Of a DNA stretch of 64,000 nt, positions 17,701 to 26,308 are shown in pieces. The DNA is from Sanguibacter sp. HDW7 (GTDB taxonomy: Bacteria; Actinomycetota; Actinomycetes; Actinomycetales; Cellulomonadaceae). Position 1 is the stretch's first letter; each line of letters starts with the position of its first letter. The position numbers and the translations under genes are program-made. Where the stretch lies: assembly GCF_011300875.1 (NCBI RefSeq), contig NZ_CP049862.1, positions 2,480,001 through 2,544,000 on the forward strand, written 5' to 3'. Under the pieces are notes generated by a model that saw only the letters and a program-made list of their open reading frames with translations, did not search any database and had not been told where the DNA came from.

Positions 17701-17727
17701 CTGTGTTCGTGGGCGCTCCTGCTCCTC

Positions 17728-17788
17728 AGGACGTTCGCGGAGCGTAGGGACGCCCACTGAGCCTAGGGACGCTCGCGGAGCGTCAGGA
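17728..17788. repeat. Two imperfect copies of a 23-bp hairpin-forming unit
   Basis: 17728-17750 and 17766-17788 share the core CGCGGAGCGT, and the second forms GACGCTC-GCG-GAGCGTC. They lie between whiB1 and the end of pdtaS and may serve the minus-strand transcript as a terminator. Confidence 0.45.
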
Positions 17789-17838
17789 CACTCGCGGGCA
17801 CTCGTGACACCCGCGGGGCGACACGAGGGCCGCGGCGG

Positions 17839-19317
17839 TCACGCAGGACGCGTCGCGCGGTGCCCGCGAGCGTCGCGGAGCACGACGCGCACGGTGACGT
17901 CGGTGCCGCCGGTCGGGTTGCCGTCCCACTCGATCGAGCCGTGGAGCTCGTTCTGGACGAGGGTGCGCACGATCTGCGTGCCGAGGCCGGAGCCGGGGCC
18001 GTGGTCGGGCGACAGGCCGATGCCGTCATCGACGATGTGGACGGTGAGGTCGTGCCCCTCGCGTGTCGTCGTGATGCGGACGTTGCCGGTCGCGCGGTCG
18101 GGGAAGCCGTGCTCGACGGCGTTCGTCACGAGCTCGGTGAGGACGAGGGCGAGCGGCGTCGCGTCCTCGGCGTGGACGAGCCCGAAGGTCCCCTCGGAGA
18201 TCGTGCGGACGCTCGTGTCGGCGGACGCGATGTCGGCCGCGAGCCGCAGGACTCGTCCGACCATGTCGTCGAACTCGACCTCCTCCTCGAGCGTCTGCGA
18301 GAGCGCCTGGTGGACGAGCGCGATCGTGTCGACACGACGCATGGCCTCCTCGAGCGCGGCGCGTGCCTCGGGCACGTGCATGCGCCGGGCCTGGAGGCGC
18401 AGGAGTGCGGCGACGGTCTGGAGGTTGTTCTTCACGCGGTGGTGGATCTCGCGGATCGTCGCGTCCTTGGTGATGAGCTCGCGCTCGCGCCGGCGGACCT
18501 CGGTGACGTCGCGGCACAGGAGCACGGCGCCCATGCGGCGTCCGTCCTCGGTGATGGGCAGCGAGCGCACGGACAGCGAGACGCGCGCGGACTCGAGCTC
18601 CGTGCGCCACGGGGCGCGGCCCATCATGACGACGGGCAGGGACTCGTCGACGGGCGCCTGCTGGACGAGGAGGTCCGCAGTGATCTCGACGAGCGACTCA
18701 CCGACGAGCGGTCCGTAGACCCCGAGGCGGTGGAAGCACGAGAGGGCGTTGGGGCTGGCGTAGAGGACCTCACCCTCGGCGTTGAGACGCAGGAGGCCGT
18801 CGCCGACGCGGGGGGCGCCGCGGCGCGGCCCGGTCGCGGAGTCGGACTGCGGGAACTCTCCGCGGGAGATCATGCCGAGCAGGCCTTCGGCGGCCTCGAC
18901 GTAGTTGAGCTCGAGGCGGCTCGGTGTGCGCCCGGAGCCGAGGTACGTCTGGCGGACGAGGACGGCGATCGCGCGGCCGGCGCGGACGACGGGCACGAAC
19001 TCCTCGCGCACGGCGTAGGCGCCGAGCCAGCGGGGCTCGCGCTCACGGTGGACGCGACGGTCGTCGAAGGCCTCGAGGAGCTGGGCGCGACGGCCGGACG
19101 GGGCGACGGTCCCGACGATGTCGTCGTAGTGGACGGTCGCGCCGGTCGACGGGCGGCAGTGGGCGATCGCGACGAGCTCGCCGTCGTCGGTCGGCAGCCA
19201 CAGGACGAGGTCGGCGAAGGCGAGGTCGGAGATCACCTGCCAGTCCCCCGCGAGGAGGTGCAGCCAGTCGACGTCGGCGGGGTCGAGGGACGAGTGGCGG
19301 GAGATGAGCTCGCTCAT
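17839..19317 (-). CDS. pdtaS: PdtaS-like HWE/HisKA_2 sensor histidine kinase
   Basis: Cytosolic kinase of 492 residues without membrane helices. It has an N-terminal GAF-type domain (about 1-150), a PAS-type domain (about 175-290), then a HisKA_2 dimerisation region with EIHHRVKNNLQTVAALLRLQ (phospho-acceptor His) and a HATPase with LTELVTNAVEHGF and DDGIGLSPDHGPGSGLG. This layout matches PdtaS, which signals to the ANTAR RNA-binding regulator PdtaR. pdtaR is not in the window, as in M. tuberculosis, where it is unlinked. ATG 19317 has GGAGGTG about nine bases ahead; the open frame upstream is not coding. Confidence 0.92.
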   Translation of the reverse strand: MSELISRHSSLDPADVDWLHLLAGDWQVISDLAFADLVLWLPTDDGELVAIAHCRPSTGATVHYDDIVGTVAPSGRRAQLLEAFDDRRVHREREPRWLGAYAVREEFVPVVRAGRAIAVLVRQTYLGSGRTPSRLELNYVEAAEGLLGMISRGEFPQSDSATGPRRGAPRVGDGLLRLNAEGEVLYASPNALSCFHRLGVYGPLVGESLVEITADLLVQQAPVDESLPVVMMGRAPWRTELESARVSLSVRSLPITEDGRRMGAVLLCRDVTEVRRRERELITKDATIREIHHRVKNNLQTVAALLRLQARRMHVPEARAALEEAMRRVDTIALVHQALSQTLEEEVEFDDMVGRVLRLAADIASADTSVRTISEGTFGLVHAEDATPLALVLTELVTNAVEHGFPDRATGNVRITTTREGHDLTVHIVDDGIGLSPDHGPGSGLGTQIVRTLVQNELHGSIEWDGNPTGGTDVTVRVVLRDARGHRATRPA

Positions 19318-19422
19318 GACGGACACACCTCCAGGGTACGTGGCGCGGCGGGTGCGGCGGTGCGCGCACAGCGTGGTCCGTGTCGGGGTCCTCAGGCCAG
19401 GACGGGGGCGGGTCCGCGCCGC

Positions 19423-19428
19423 TAGGCT
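19423..19428 (+). promoter_or_regulatory. -10 hexamer for leaderless DUF2505 gene
   Basis: TAGGCT, six bases (CGGACC), then ATG 19435. The spacing implies a transcript starting at the ATG. Confidence 0.6.
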
Positions 19429-19434
19429 CGGACC

Positions 19435-19941
19435 ATGCACGTGACGATCGACGTCCCCGTCCCGCTTCCCGCCGCCGCGTACGCGACGCTCCTGCGCGAC
19501 GCGGTGTTCGTGCGCTTCCGCACGTCGGTGCCGGGAGCGAGCGTGGACGACGTCGTGGTGACGCCGACGGGTGGCGAGTCGTTCACGGTAACGGTACGCC
19601 GGTCGGTGTCGGCGGAGCAGATCCCTCCGCAGGTGCGCTCGTTCGTGGGCTCGGAGCTCGAGATCCGTCAGGTCGAGGCCTGGGACGGCGAGCGCGACGG
19701 GTCGTGGCACGGGACCGTCGCGCTCGAGATCACGGGCACGCCGGTGCGCCTCACGGGCACTGTGGCGCTCGTGCCGTCGGGCGAGGGCGCTCTCCTCACG
19801 TACGACGGCGAGGTGCGGGCGTCGATCCCGCTGTTCGGATCGGCGGTCGAGCGGTCGGCGGCCGAGGCCGTGCGGGCGACGCTCGCGGCCGAGGAGGTGC
19901 GCGTCCAGGCGTGGGTCGACGTGCACGGCACGCCGGCCTGA
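19435..19941 (+). CDS. DUF2505 domain protein
   Basis: A 168-residue soluble protein spanning one DUF2505 domain, a helix-grip (START/SRPBCC-like) fold found mostly in actinobacteria. Visible family features are the N-terminal strand of hydrophobic residues, VDDVVVTPTGGESFTVTVRR, the WHGTVALEITGTPVRLTG strand pair and the long C-terminal helix starting near SIPLFGSAVERSAAEAV. No catalytic motif is known. It is divergent from pdtaS with 117 bp between starts. Helix-grip folds usually hold hydrophobic ligands, but no ligand can be proposed. Confidence 0.85.
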   Translation: MHVTIDVPVPLPAAAYATLLRDAVFVRFRTSVPGASVDDVVVTPTGGESFTVTVRRSVSAEQIPPQVRSFVGSELEIRQVEAWDGERDGSWHGTVALEITGTPVRLTGTVALVPSGEGALLTYDGEVRASIPLFGSAVERSAAEAVRATLAAEEVRVQAWVDVHGTPA

Positions 19942-20036
19942 ACGGAGCGACCCCGCGTCGGAACGCTCGGCGCGCGCATAACAATCCCGCAACGGCCGCC
20001 GGGGCCTTAAGCCTCTGACCTGCGCTTTTAAAGTCA

Positions 20037-20153
20037 TGGGATCGCTTCCACAGGCTTTTCGCCTGCGAGCGCTTGACAGCGCTCCCACACCTTCGCGACG
20101 ATCTTCCTCAGCGGCGTGGAAACGCTCCCACGAACACGGTGGGAGCGCTTCCC
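20037..20153 (+). promoter_or_regulatory. Four CebR/CelR-type operators in front of cebE
   Basis: Four 14-bp sites each match the CebR consensus TGGGAGCGCTCCCA at 12 of 14 positions: 20037-20050, 20074-20087, 20117-20130 and 20140-20153. The second overlaps a TTGACA -35 element (20073-20078), with GACGAT at about 20097 as candidate -10. Binding there would block RNA polymerase directly, and the other sites could allow looping or cooperative repression. Confidence 0.8.
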
Positions 20154-20243
20154 TCAGGATCACGCCGAGAACGACGCCCACCCGCCGGGTGCGCGGCAGG
20201 AATGGCCGCGGCGACGACGCCGTGCCAGGACGAAGGAGTCACA

Positions 20244-21557
20244 GTGCGTAAGAACACCACTCGGACGTGGGCCGCGGTCGCCGGCATCGCGTCTCTCGCG
20301 CTCGTCGTGAGCGCGTGCGGCGGGGAAGACACCCCGGGCACCGGCGCGACGTCGGGCAGCAAGGCCCCGGGCGAGAAGGTCAAGCTCGTCGTGTCCACCT
20401 TCAACGACTTCGGCTACAAGCCGCACATCGAGCAGTTCATGAAGGACAACCCCGACATCATCGTCGAGGAGAAGATCACGGGCGGCTCCGACGAGTCCCG
20501 CGAGAACATGTTCAACTTCCTCGGTCAGAAGTCGGGCCTCGCCGACGTCGAGGCCATCGAGGGCGACTGGGTCCCCGAGCTCATGCAGTACGCCGACAAG
20601 TTCGTCGACCTCACGGACCCCGCGCTCGCCAACCGCTGGCTCGACTGGAAGATCGCTGGGGGCACGGACGCCAACGGCCGCGTCATCATGTACGGCACCG
20701 ACTCGGGCCCCAACGCGGTCGCGTACCGCGCCGACCTCTTCGAGAAGGCCGGTCTCCCGAGCGACCGCGAGAGCGTCGCCAAGCTCCTCACCGGCGACTG
20801 GGCCAACTACTTCGAGGTGGGCAAGCAGTACACCGAGAAGACCGGCAAGCCCTGGTTCGACACCGCCCGCGGCACGTTCTTCGGCATGATCAACCAGGTC
20901 GAGCGCGCCTACGAGAACACGGACGGCACGGTCCGCGACCTGGCCGGCTCCGACGTCGAGACCCTCTTCCGCCAGGTCCTCACCGCCTCGGCCGAGCAGA
21001 ACCAGTCCTCGCACACGCCGCAGTGGAAGCCCGACTGGGACAAGGTCTTCAAGGGTGACAACGGCTTCGCGACGATCCTCGCTCCGGGCTGGATGCTCAA
21101 CGTCATCAAGGAGCGCGGTGGTGACGACTTCAAGGGCTGGGACATCGCCGATGTCTTCCCCGGCGGCGCCGGCAACTGGGGCGGCTCGTTCCTCGCGGTG
21201 CCGACGCAGTCGAAGCACCCTGAGGAGGCCAAGAAGCTCGCGGCCTACCTCACCTCGCCCGAGGTCCAGTCGAAGCTCTTCGTCGACCAGGGCGCCTTCC
21301 CGTCGACCGTCGACGCGCTGAAGTCCGACGACGTGCAGAACGCAACCTTCGCATGGTTCAACGACGCCCCCACCGGCAAGATCCTCTCGAACCGCGCGGT
21401 CGGCATCAAGCCGGTCTTCAAGGGCCCGCTCTACAAGAAGGTCTCGGACGTCGTCAACAACGGCCTCGACCGCGTCGACCTCGGCGTCTCCGGCAAGAAG
21501 CAGTCGATCGACGAGTCCTGGGCTCAGGTGCTCTCGGAGCTCAAGAACCTCAACTGA
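20244..21557 (+). CDS. cebE: Cello-oligosaccharide ABC transporter substrate-binding lipoprotein
   Basis: Extracellular family-1 solute-binding protein (437 aa). The signal peptide ends in the lipobox LVVSAC with lipidated Cys25, followed by a Gly/Ser/Thr linker and the two-lobed SBP fold (LVVSTFNDFGYKPHIEQF, GTDSGPNAVAYRADLFEKAG, LAVPTQSKHPEEAKKLAAYL). The sugar is inferred from context: cebF and cebG follow, and CebR-like operators and a cebR gene frame the operon. GTG 20244 has AAGGAG seven bases ahead. The ATPase is absent, as expected for systems that share MsiK. Maltose- or xylo-oligosaccharide uptake is less likely given the operator sequence. Confidence 0.85.
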   Translation: MRKNTTRTWAAVAGIASLALVVSACGGEDTPGTGATSGSKAPGEKVKLVVSTFNDFGYKPHIEQFMKDNPDIIVEEKITGGSDESRENMFNFLGQKSGLADVEAIEGDWVPELMQYADKFVDLTDPALANRWLDWKIAGGTDANGRVIMYGTDSGPNAVAYRADLFEKAGLPSDRESVAKLLTGDWANYFEVGKQYTEKTGKPWFDTARGTFFGMINQVERAYENTDGTVRDLAGSDVETLFRQVLTASAEQNQSSHTPQWKPDWDKVFKGDNGFATILAPGWMLNVIKERGGDDFKGWDIADVFPGGAGNWGGSFLAVPTQSKHPEEAKKLAAYLTSPEVQSKLFVDQGAFPSTVDALKSDDVQNATFAWFNDAPTGKILSNRAVGIKPVFKGPLYKKVSDVVNNGLDRVDLGVSGKKQSIDESWAQVLSELKNLN

Positions 21558-21562
21558 TCACA

Positions 21563-21599
21563 CCGGAGGCCGGGGTGCACGACGCACCCCGGCCTCCGG
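21563..21599 (+). terminator. Intra-operon hairpin after cebE
   Basis: Perfect 16-bp stem with a five-base loop (ACGAC), 5 bp after the cebE stop and 80 bp before cebF. Such hairpins after binding-protein genes protect the upstream message or attenuate reading into the permease genes, giving excess binding protein. Confidence 0.7.
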
Positions 21600-21678
21600 C
21601 CGTCGGCGGCGCGTCCGCCACCGGTGCACGCCACAGCCCTCACAGCCCGCCGCCGCGGGCGCACACGAAGGAACCCCC

Positions 21679-22680
21679 ATGACCGTCAGCACGTCCTCGA
21701 CCCGTCGCGCGGGCACGGGCGGCCCGGCTCAGGTCCCCGCCCCGCAGCAGGCTCGCCGCCTCGGCTGGGGCCAGCGGATGAGCCGGTTCGACCTCAAGGT
21801 CTCGCCGTACCTCTACATCTCGCCGTTCTTCATCCTCTTCGGCATCTTCGGCCTCGCGCCGCTTCTCTACACCGCGTACGTCGCGGTCCACCAGTGGCAC
21901 CCCATCGGTGGCAAGGGCGAGTTCGTCGGCCTCGACAACTTCACCGCGATCCTCCAGCAGGACCAGTTCTGGAACGCGGTCGGCAACACGTTCTCGATCT
22001 TCCTCATCTCCACCGTGCCGCAGCTCATCGTCGCGGTGTTCATCGCCGCGGTGCTCGACTCCAACCTGCGTGCAGGGACGTTCTGGCGCATGGGCGTCCT
22101 CCTGCCCTACGTCGTGGCCCCCGTCGCGGTGGCCCTCATCTTCTCGAACCTCTTCTCCGAGCAGTTCGGACTCTTCAACTCCCTGCTCGGCATGATCGGG
22201 ATCGACCCGGTGCCGTGGTCGTCCGACGTCATCCCGTCGCACATCGCGATCGCGACGATGGTGAACTTCCGCTGGACGGGCTACAACACCCTCATCCTCC
22301 TCGCGGCGATGCAGGCCGTCCCCCGCGACCTCTACGAGGCTGCGACGATCGACGGCGCGGGCCGCGTCCGCCAGTTCTTCGCGATTACGGTGCCCATGCT
22401 CAAGGCGACCATCACGTTCGTCGTCATCACCTCGACGATCGGCGGCCTGCAGATCTTCGACGAGGCCCGCATGTACGGCGGCGGTTCGGGCTCAGGCCGA
22501 GGCGGACCCGACGGCGAGTGGAAGACCATCACCCTGTACCTCTGGGAGGTCGGCTGGAACTCGACCAACTTCGGCCGCGCGGCGGCCATCGCATGGCTGC
22601 TGTTCCTCCTCATCCTCCTCGTCGGCGTCGTGAACTTCCTCCTCACCCGCCGCATCTCCTCGCAGGGAGGCGACCGATGA
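21679..22680 (+). CDS. cebF: Sugar ABC transporter permease, CebF-like
   Basis: First permease subunit (333 aa, six helices starting near residue 50). The EAA loop that docks the ATPase reads VPRDLYEAATIDGAGRVRQF. Residues 1-35 are a Thr/Ser/Arg/Gln-rich cytoplasmic stretch. ATG 21679 has AAGGAAC about six bases ahead. It overlaps cebG by ATGA at 22677-22680, so the permease pair is translationally coupled. Regulation is by the operators upstream of cebE. Confidence 0.88.
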   Translation: MTVSTSSTRRAGTGGPAQVPAPQQARRLGWGQRMSRFDLKVSPYLYISPFFILFGIFGLAPLLYTAYVAVHQWHPIGGKGEFVGLDNFTAILQQDQFWNAVGNTFSIFLISTVPQLIVAVFIAAVLDSNLRAGTFWRMGVLLPYVVAPVAVALIFSNLFSEQFGLFNSLLGMIGIDPVPWSSDVIPSHIAIATMVNFRWTGYNTLILLAAMQAVPRDLYEAATIDGAGRVRQFFAITVPMLKATITFVVITSTIGGLQIFDEARMYGGGSGSGRGGPDGEWKTITLYLWEVGWNSTNFGRAAAIAWLLFLLILLVGVVNFLLTRRISSQGGDR

Positions 22681-23594
22681 CCTCGATCCCCGCCATCGCC
22701 CAGTCCGCCGGACCCGGCGCAGCTCGCGCGGCAGCGCGCCGCGGCGCGCGGAAGTCCTCGCCCTTCGCAAGCGGCGAGCGCAAGCCCGGCAAGCTCACGT
22801 ACACGATCCTCTCGGCGTTCGTCCTCTTCTCGGCCTTCCCGTTCTACTGGTCGTTCCTCATCGGGTCGAAGGACAACGACTTCGTCTACTCGGGCGAGTT
22901 CACCCTGATCCCGGGACCGAACTTCCTCGACAACGTCAAGCGGGTCCTCGAGTCCGACATCAACTTCTGGGGTGCGACGCTCAACTCGCTCATCGCCGCG
23001 ACGTCGATGTCCGTCTCGGTCGTCCTGCTCTCGACGCTCGCCGGCTTCTCGTTCGCGAAGCTGCGCTTCAAGGGTCGCCGCGGTCTCCTCGTCTCGGTCA
23101 TCGCGACGATGGCGGTCCCGACGCAGCTCGGCATCGTGCCGCTCTACCTCATCATGAGCAAGCTCGACCTCCAGGGGAACCTGCTCGCGATCATCCTGCC
23201 GGGCCTCGTCACGGCGTTCGGCGTGTTCTGGATGACGCAGTACCTCCAGGACGCCCTGCCGGACGAGCTCATCGACGCCGCACGCGTCGACGGCTGCAAC
23301 CTCATCCGTACCTTCTGGCACGTGGCCATGCCGGCCGCACGACCGGCCGCCGCGATGCTCTTCCTCTTCACGTTCGTCGGCTCGTGGACGAACTACATGT
23401 GGCCGTCCATCATCCTCGACCGCGCCAGCGGCACCCTGCCGGTCGCACTCCAGGGCCTGCAGTCGCAGTACTACACGGACTACCCGCTCATTCTCACGGG
23501 TGCGCTGCTGGCCACCGTCCCGCTGCTCATCATCTTCATCCTCGCCGGCAAGCAGCTCGTCGCCGGCATCATGGCGGGCGCAGTCAAGGGCTGA
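22677..23594 (+). CDS. cebG: Sugar ABC transporter permease, CebG-like
   Basis: Second permease subunit (305 aa). After an Ala/Arg-rich N-terminus it has six helices, the EAA loop LPDELIDAARVDGCNLIRTF, and the C-terminal helix IIFILAGKQLVAGIMAGAVKG typical of MalG-type subunits. It forms a heterodimer with CebF. The gene ends the transport operon, followed by a hairpin; cebR has its own -10 hexamer (TAGGCT at 23793). Confidence 0.88.
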   Translation: MTSIPAIAQSAGPGAARAAARRGARKSSPFASGERKPGKLTYTILSAFVLFSAFPFYWSFLIGSKDNDFVYSGEFTLIPGPNFLDNVKRVLESDINFWGATLNSLIAATSMSVSVVLLSTLAGFSFAKLRFKGRRGLLVSVIATMAVPTQLGIVPLYLIMSKLDLQGNLLAIILPGLVTAFGVFWMTQYLQDALPDELIDAARVDGCNLIRTFWHVAMPAARPAAAMLFLFTFVGSWTNYMWPSIILDRASGTLPVALQGLQSQYYTDYPLILTGALLATVPLLIIFILAGKQLVAGIMAGAVKG

Positions 23595-23612
23595 CCCGCA
23601 CCCTGTCTGCCA

Positions 23613-23638
23613 CCGTCGGCCCCCTTGGGGGCCGACGG
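23613..23638 (+). terminator. Hairpin terminator after cebG
   Basis: Twelve-base perfect arms with a TT loop 18 bp after the cebG stop. A second weaker inverted repeat (CAGGTCCCG with CGGGACCTG) follows near 23711-23739. Confidence 0.65.
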
Positions 23639-23852
23639 ACCCCGGGAGGTCGAGGCCCGTGGTCCGTCGGTGGCGGTCGTGAAGGCACCCTGTGCCCGTG
23701 CGACCACCCGCAGGTCCCGTCCGGCGAGGGCGGGACCTGCGGCGTCTGCGGACCGTACCGCGTGCCGAAATGCCCGTCCGCGCCGGACTCGCCTAGGCTC
23801 ATCTCACGAGCGGTCCCCCACCGGCCGCCGCCCTCACGAAAGACGATCGACG

Positions 23853-24890
23853 ATGACCGAGTTCACCCCGCGCAACGACGCTGCGGCCCCGACGCTCGAT
23901 GAGGTGGCGGCGGCTGCCGGCGTCTCCCGGTCGACCGCCTCGCGAGCGCTCAACGGGGGCCTTCGTGTCTCCCCCACCGCGCAGGCCGCGGTCGACGACG
24001 CGGCCCTCCAGCTGGGCTACGTCCCCAACCGCGCCGCCCGGTCGCTCGTCACGCGTCGCACGGACTCGATCGCGCTCATCATCCCCGAGCCCGACGAGCG
24101 CCTCCTCTCGGACGCGTTCATCGGCGGCACGCTGCGCGGCGTCGGTGACGCGCTCGCACGCACGGACCTCCAGCTCGTCCTCCTGCTCTCGCGCAAGAAC
24201 GAGACCGCGGACCGCATCGCCCGCTACCTGCGTGGCGGTCACGTCGACGGCGCCGTCATCACGTCGCACCACGAGGGCGACGAGCTCGAGCGCGTCGTCG
24301 CCGCGTCGTCGATCCCAGCGGTGTTCGTCGGACGCCCCTTCGACGCCCCGCGCGAGCTCATCTACACGGACGTCGACAACGTCGCGGGCGCCCGGCTCGC
24401 GGTCGAGCACCTCGTCGCGCGCGGCCGTACGCGCATCGCGCACATCGCTGGCCCGCAGGACATGACCGCCGGGGTCGACCGCATCAAGGGCTGGCGCGAC
24501 GCACTGAGCGACCACGGCCTGCCCGCGGACGCGCTCGCGCACGCGCAGTTCACGACCGCGTCGGGCGAGACCGCGACGGCCGAGCTCCTCGAGGCGCACC
24601 CGGAGATCGACGCGATCTTCGCGGCCTCGGACACGATCGCGGTCGGCGCGCTGCGGGCGCTCGCGCGCGCGGGCCGCTCGGTGCCCGGGGACGTCTCGGT
24701 GGTCGGCTACGACGACCTCGACGCGGCTCAGGCCTCGACGCCCCCGCTCACGACGCTCCACAACCCCGTCGTCGAGCTCGCCGCGACCGCGGTCGAACAG
24801 CTCATGCGCCTCATCGAGGCCTCGCAGGGAGGCTCCCCCGTGACGTCGATCGTCTTCCCGCCGCGGCTCGTCGTCCGCGGCACGACCTGA
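23853..24890 (+). CDS. cebR: LacI-family repressor CebR/CelR
   Basis: Regulator of the adjacent importer. The 345 residues begin with the LacI helix-turn-helix (TLDEVAAAAGVSRSTASRAL) and hinge helix (YVPNRAARSLV), then a periplasmic-binding-type effector domain (IPAVFVGRPFD, AAVEHLVARGRTRIAHI-like strand, VVGYDDLDAAQASTPPLTTL). In Streptomyces and Thermobifida the orthologues release DNA on binding cellobiose or cellotriose, and the same effector is inferred here because their operator occurs four times upstream of cebE. ATG 23853 is chosen by homology; the leader from TAGGCT (23793) would be about 50 nt. Confidence 0.9.
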   Translation: MTEFTPRNDAAAPTLDEVAAAAGVSRSTASRALNGGLRVSPTAQAAVDDAALQLGYVPNRAARSLVTRRTDSIALIIPEPDERLLSDAFIGGTLRGVGDALARTDLQLVLLLSRKNETADRIARYLRGGHVDGAVITSHHEGDELERVVAASSIPAVFVGRPFDAPRELIYTDVDNVAGARLAVEHLVARGRTRIAHIAGPQDMTAGVDRIKGWRDALSDHGLPADALAHAQFTTASGETATAELLEAHPEIDAIFAASDTIAVGALRALARAGRSVPGDVSVVGYDDLDAAQASTPPLTTLHNPVVELAATAVEQLMRLIEASQGGSPVTSIVFPPRLVVRGTT

Positions 24891-24912
24891 CGGACATCGT
24901 CACCACACGTCC

Positions 24913-24947
24913 GGCGCCCCCGGCAGGCCTCGCCTGCCGGGGGCGCC
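24913..24947. terminator. Hairpin terminator after cebR
   Basis: Perfect 16-bp stem with a CTC loop, 22 bp past the cebR stop and just before a 15-bp tandem array. Confidence 0.7.
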
Positions 24948-25035
24948 GCCGTCCGGAGCGCTGCCGTCCGGAGCGCTGCCGCCCAGGGGCGCTGCGGTCC
25001 GGGGCGCTGCGGTCCGGGGGTGCTGCCGTCCGGTG
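24945..25035. repeat. 15-bp tandem repeat between convergent genes
   Basis: Six units (one of 16 bp) of the form GCTGCCGTCCGGAGC, drifting toward GCTGCGGTCCGGGGC. They overlap the end of the cebR terminator and stop 49 bp before the AAA ATPase stop. Confidence 0.8.
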
Positions 25036-25084
25036 ACACGGGGTCGGCTGTGACGCTCGCGTCCGGACCGCGGCGGGCCGTCCG

Positions 25085-26215
25085 TCAGCGCACCGGCCAC
25101 GTCCAGGCGGGAGCATCGAGCGGGCCTTCCCGCCCGACGATTCCCGTCGCGCTGCCTCCGCCTCCGACGAGCCCGACGTGGGTCGCGCCTTCGTCCGAGA
25201 GCGCGCTCGCGAGGGCACGGGAATGGGTGACGACGAGCACCTGGCCGCGCTCGGAGGCGCGCAGGACGAGGCGTCCGAGGGGTGCGGCGAGGTCGGGGTG
25301 GAGGCCGGTCTCGGGCTCGTCGAGGACGAGGAGCCCGGCGGGCCGTACGGAGAGCAGCGCGGCGACGTGGACGAGATAGCGCAGGGTGCCGTCGGAGAGC
25401 TCGGCCGCCGTGACGGGTCGGCGCAGGCCGGGCTGGACGAGCGTGAGCGCGAAGAGTCCTGTCGACGTGTCGATGCGGAGGCGTGAGCCGGGGAACGCGT
25501 CGTCGACCGCGGCGTCGAGGAGGTCGCTGCCGCCCGCGTCGACGATCGTCGCGAGCGCGGCCGCGAGGTCCGCGCCGTCGTGGCCGAGGACCTGCGTGCG
25601 CGTGCCGACGTGGGGCCTGCGCGCGGGTGAGGCGGCGTCGGTGCGGACGTCGTCGTGGAAGCGCCAGCCGCGCAGGGTGCGGCGGACGAGTCCGACCTCG
25701 GGGGCGCCGTCGGGGTCGGCGACCTCGTCGATGATCGACTCGTACGTCGCGAGCGTGCGCGGGTCGTCGCGCCACGAGCCCTCGGCGTCCCGCACGCGCA
25801 GGTGCGGGCCCTTGCGCTGGGCCTGGACGGAGCCCGCGCGGAGCGGGCCGCCGCTCCACACGGTCTCCGACTTGATCTCGGGGTCGAGCGCGAACGGCGA
25901 GCTGCCGGGCAGCTGTGGCAGGCCGAGGTCGACGGCGTAGCCGAGGCCGTCGCCCTCGAAGCCGAGGCGCAGCGCGACGCGGCCCTGCGGTCCGGGCGCG
26001 CGCGAGGATCCGGCCCACAGCGCGGAGCCGAGCCCGCCCTCGCGTGCGAGGGCCCCGACGACCTGCCCCGAGCCGCAGGCCGCGAGCAGCCGCAGCGCGC
26101 GGTAGAGCGAGGACTTGCCCGAGCCGTTGGGGCCCGTCACGACCGTGAGCCGGCCGAGCTCGAGCGTGAGGTCGACGAGGCTGCGGTAGCCCGAGACGGC
26201 GAGCGTGCGGATCAT
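25085..26215 (-). CDS. Orphan AAA ATPase, RecF/OLD-like (AAA_21)
   Basis: A 376-residue SMC/RecF-type ATPase without a fused nuclease. Walker A GPNGSGKSS is at about 28-36, the ABC-like signature is LSDGTLRYL, Walker B LLVLDEPETGLHP, and the switch His lies in VVTHSRALASAL. The middle part (about 60-230) is a variable lobe. Relatives act in DNA repair or as the ATPase of two-gene phage-defence modules, but no partner nuclease or toxin gene adjoins it. ATG 26215 follows TAGGCT at six bases, so it is leaderless and independently transcribed. Function cannot be assigned further. Confidence 0.8.
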   Translation of the reverse strand: MIRTLAVSGYRSLVDLTLELGRLTVVTGPNGSGKSSLYRALRLLAACGSGQVVGALAREGGLGSALWAGSSRAPGPQGRVALRLGFEGDGLGYAVDLGLPQLPGSSPFALDPEIKSETVWSGGPLRAGSVQAQRKGPHLRVRDAEGSWRDDPRTLATYESIIDEVADPDGAPEVGLVRRTLRGWRFHDDVRTDAASPARRPHVGTRTQVLGHDGADLAAALATIVDAGGSDLLDAAVDDAFPGSRLRIDTSTGLFALTLVQPGLRRPVTAAELSDGTLRYLVHVAALLSVRPAGLLVLDEPETGLHPDLAAPLGRLVLRASERGQVLVVTHSRALASALSDEGATHVGLVGGGGSATGIVGREGPLDAPAWTWPVR

Positions 26216-26221
26216 GCCGCG

Positions 26222-26227
26222 AGCCTA
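26222..26227 (-). promoter_or_regulatory. -10 hexamer for leaderless AAA ATPase gene
   Basis: TAGGCT on the minus strand, six bases (CGCGGC), then ATG 26215. Confidence 0.6.
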
Positions 26228-26308
26228 ACGACGACCACCGACGTTTCCGGGAGGGGACCGGAGGACGTCGGTGGCCGCCGAGCGTCGGCGCGGGGCGCGG
26301 GGCTCCGC

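Noticed and set aside
20073-20243. Coding extension of cebE upstream of GTG 20244
   Set aside because: The lipoprotein signal peptide starts at GTG 20244 behind a good AAGGAG, and the upstream part holds operators and promoter.
24913-25035. Riboswitch or small RNA gene
   Set aside because: The structure is explained by a terminator hairpin followed by simple 15-bp tandem repeats.
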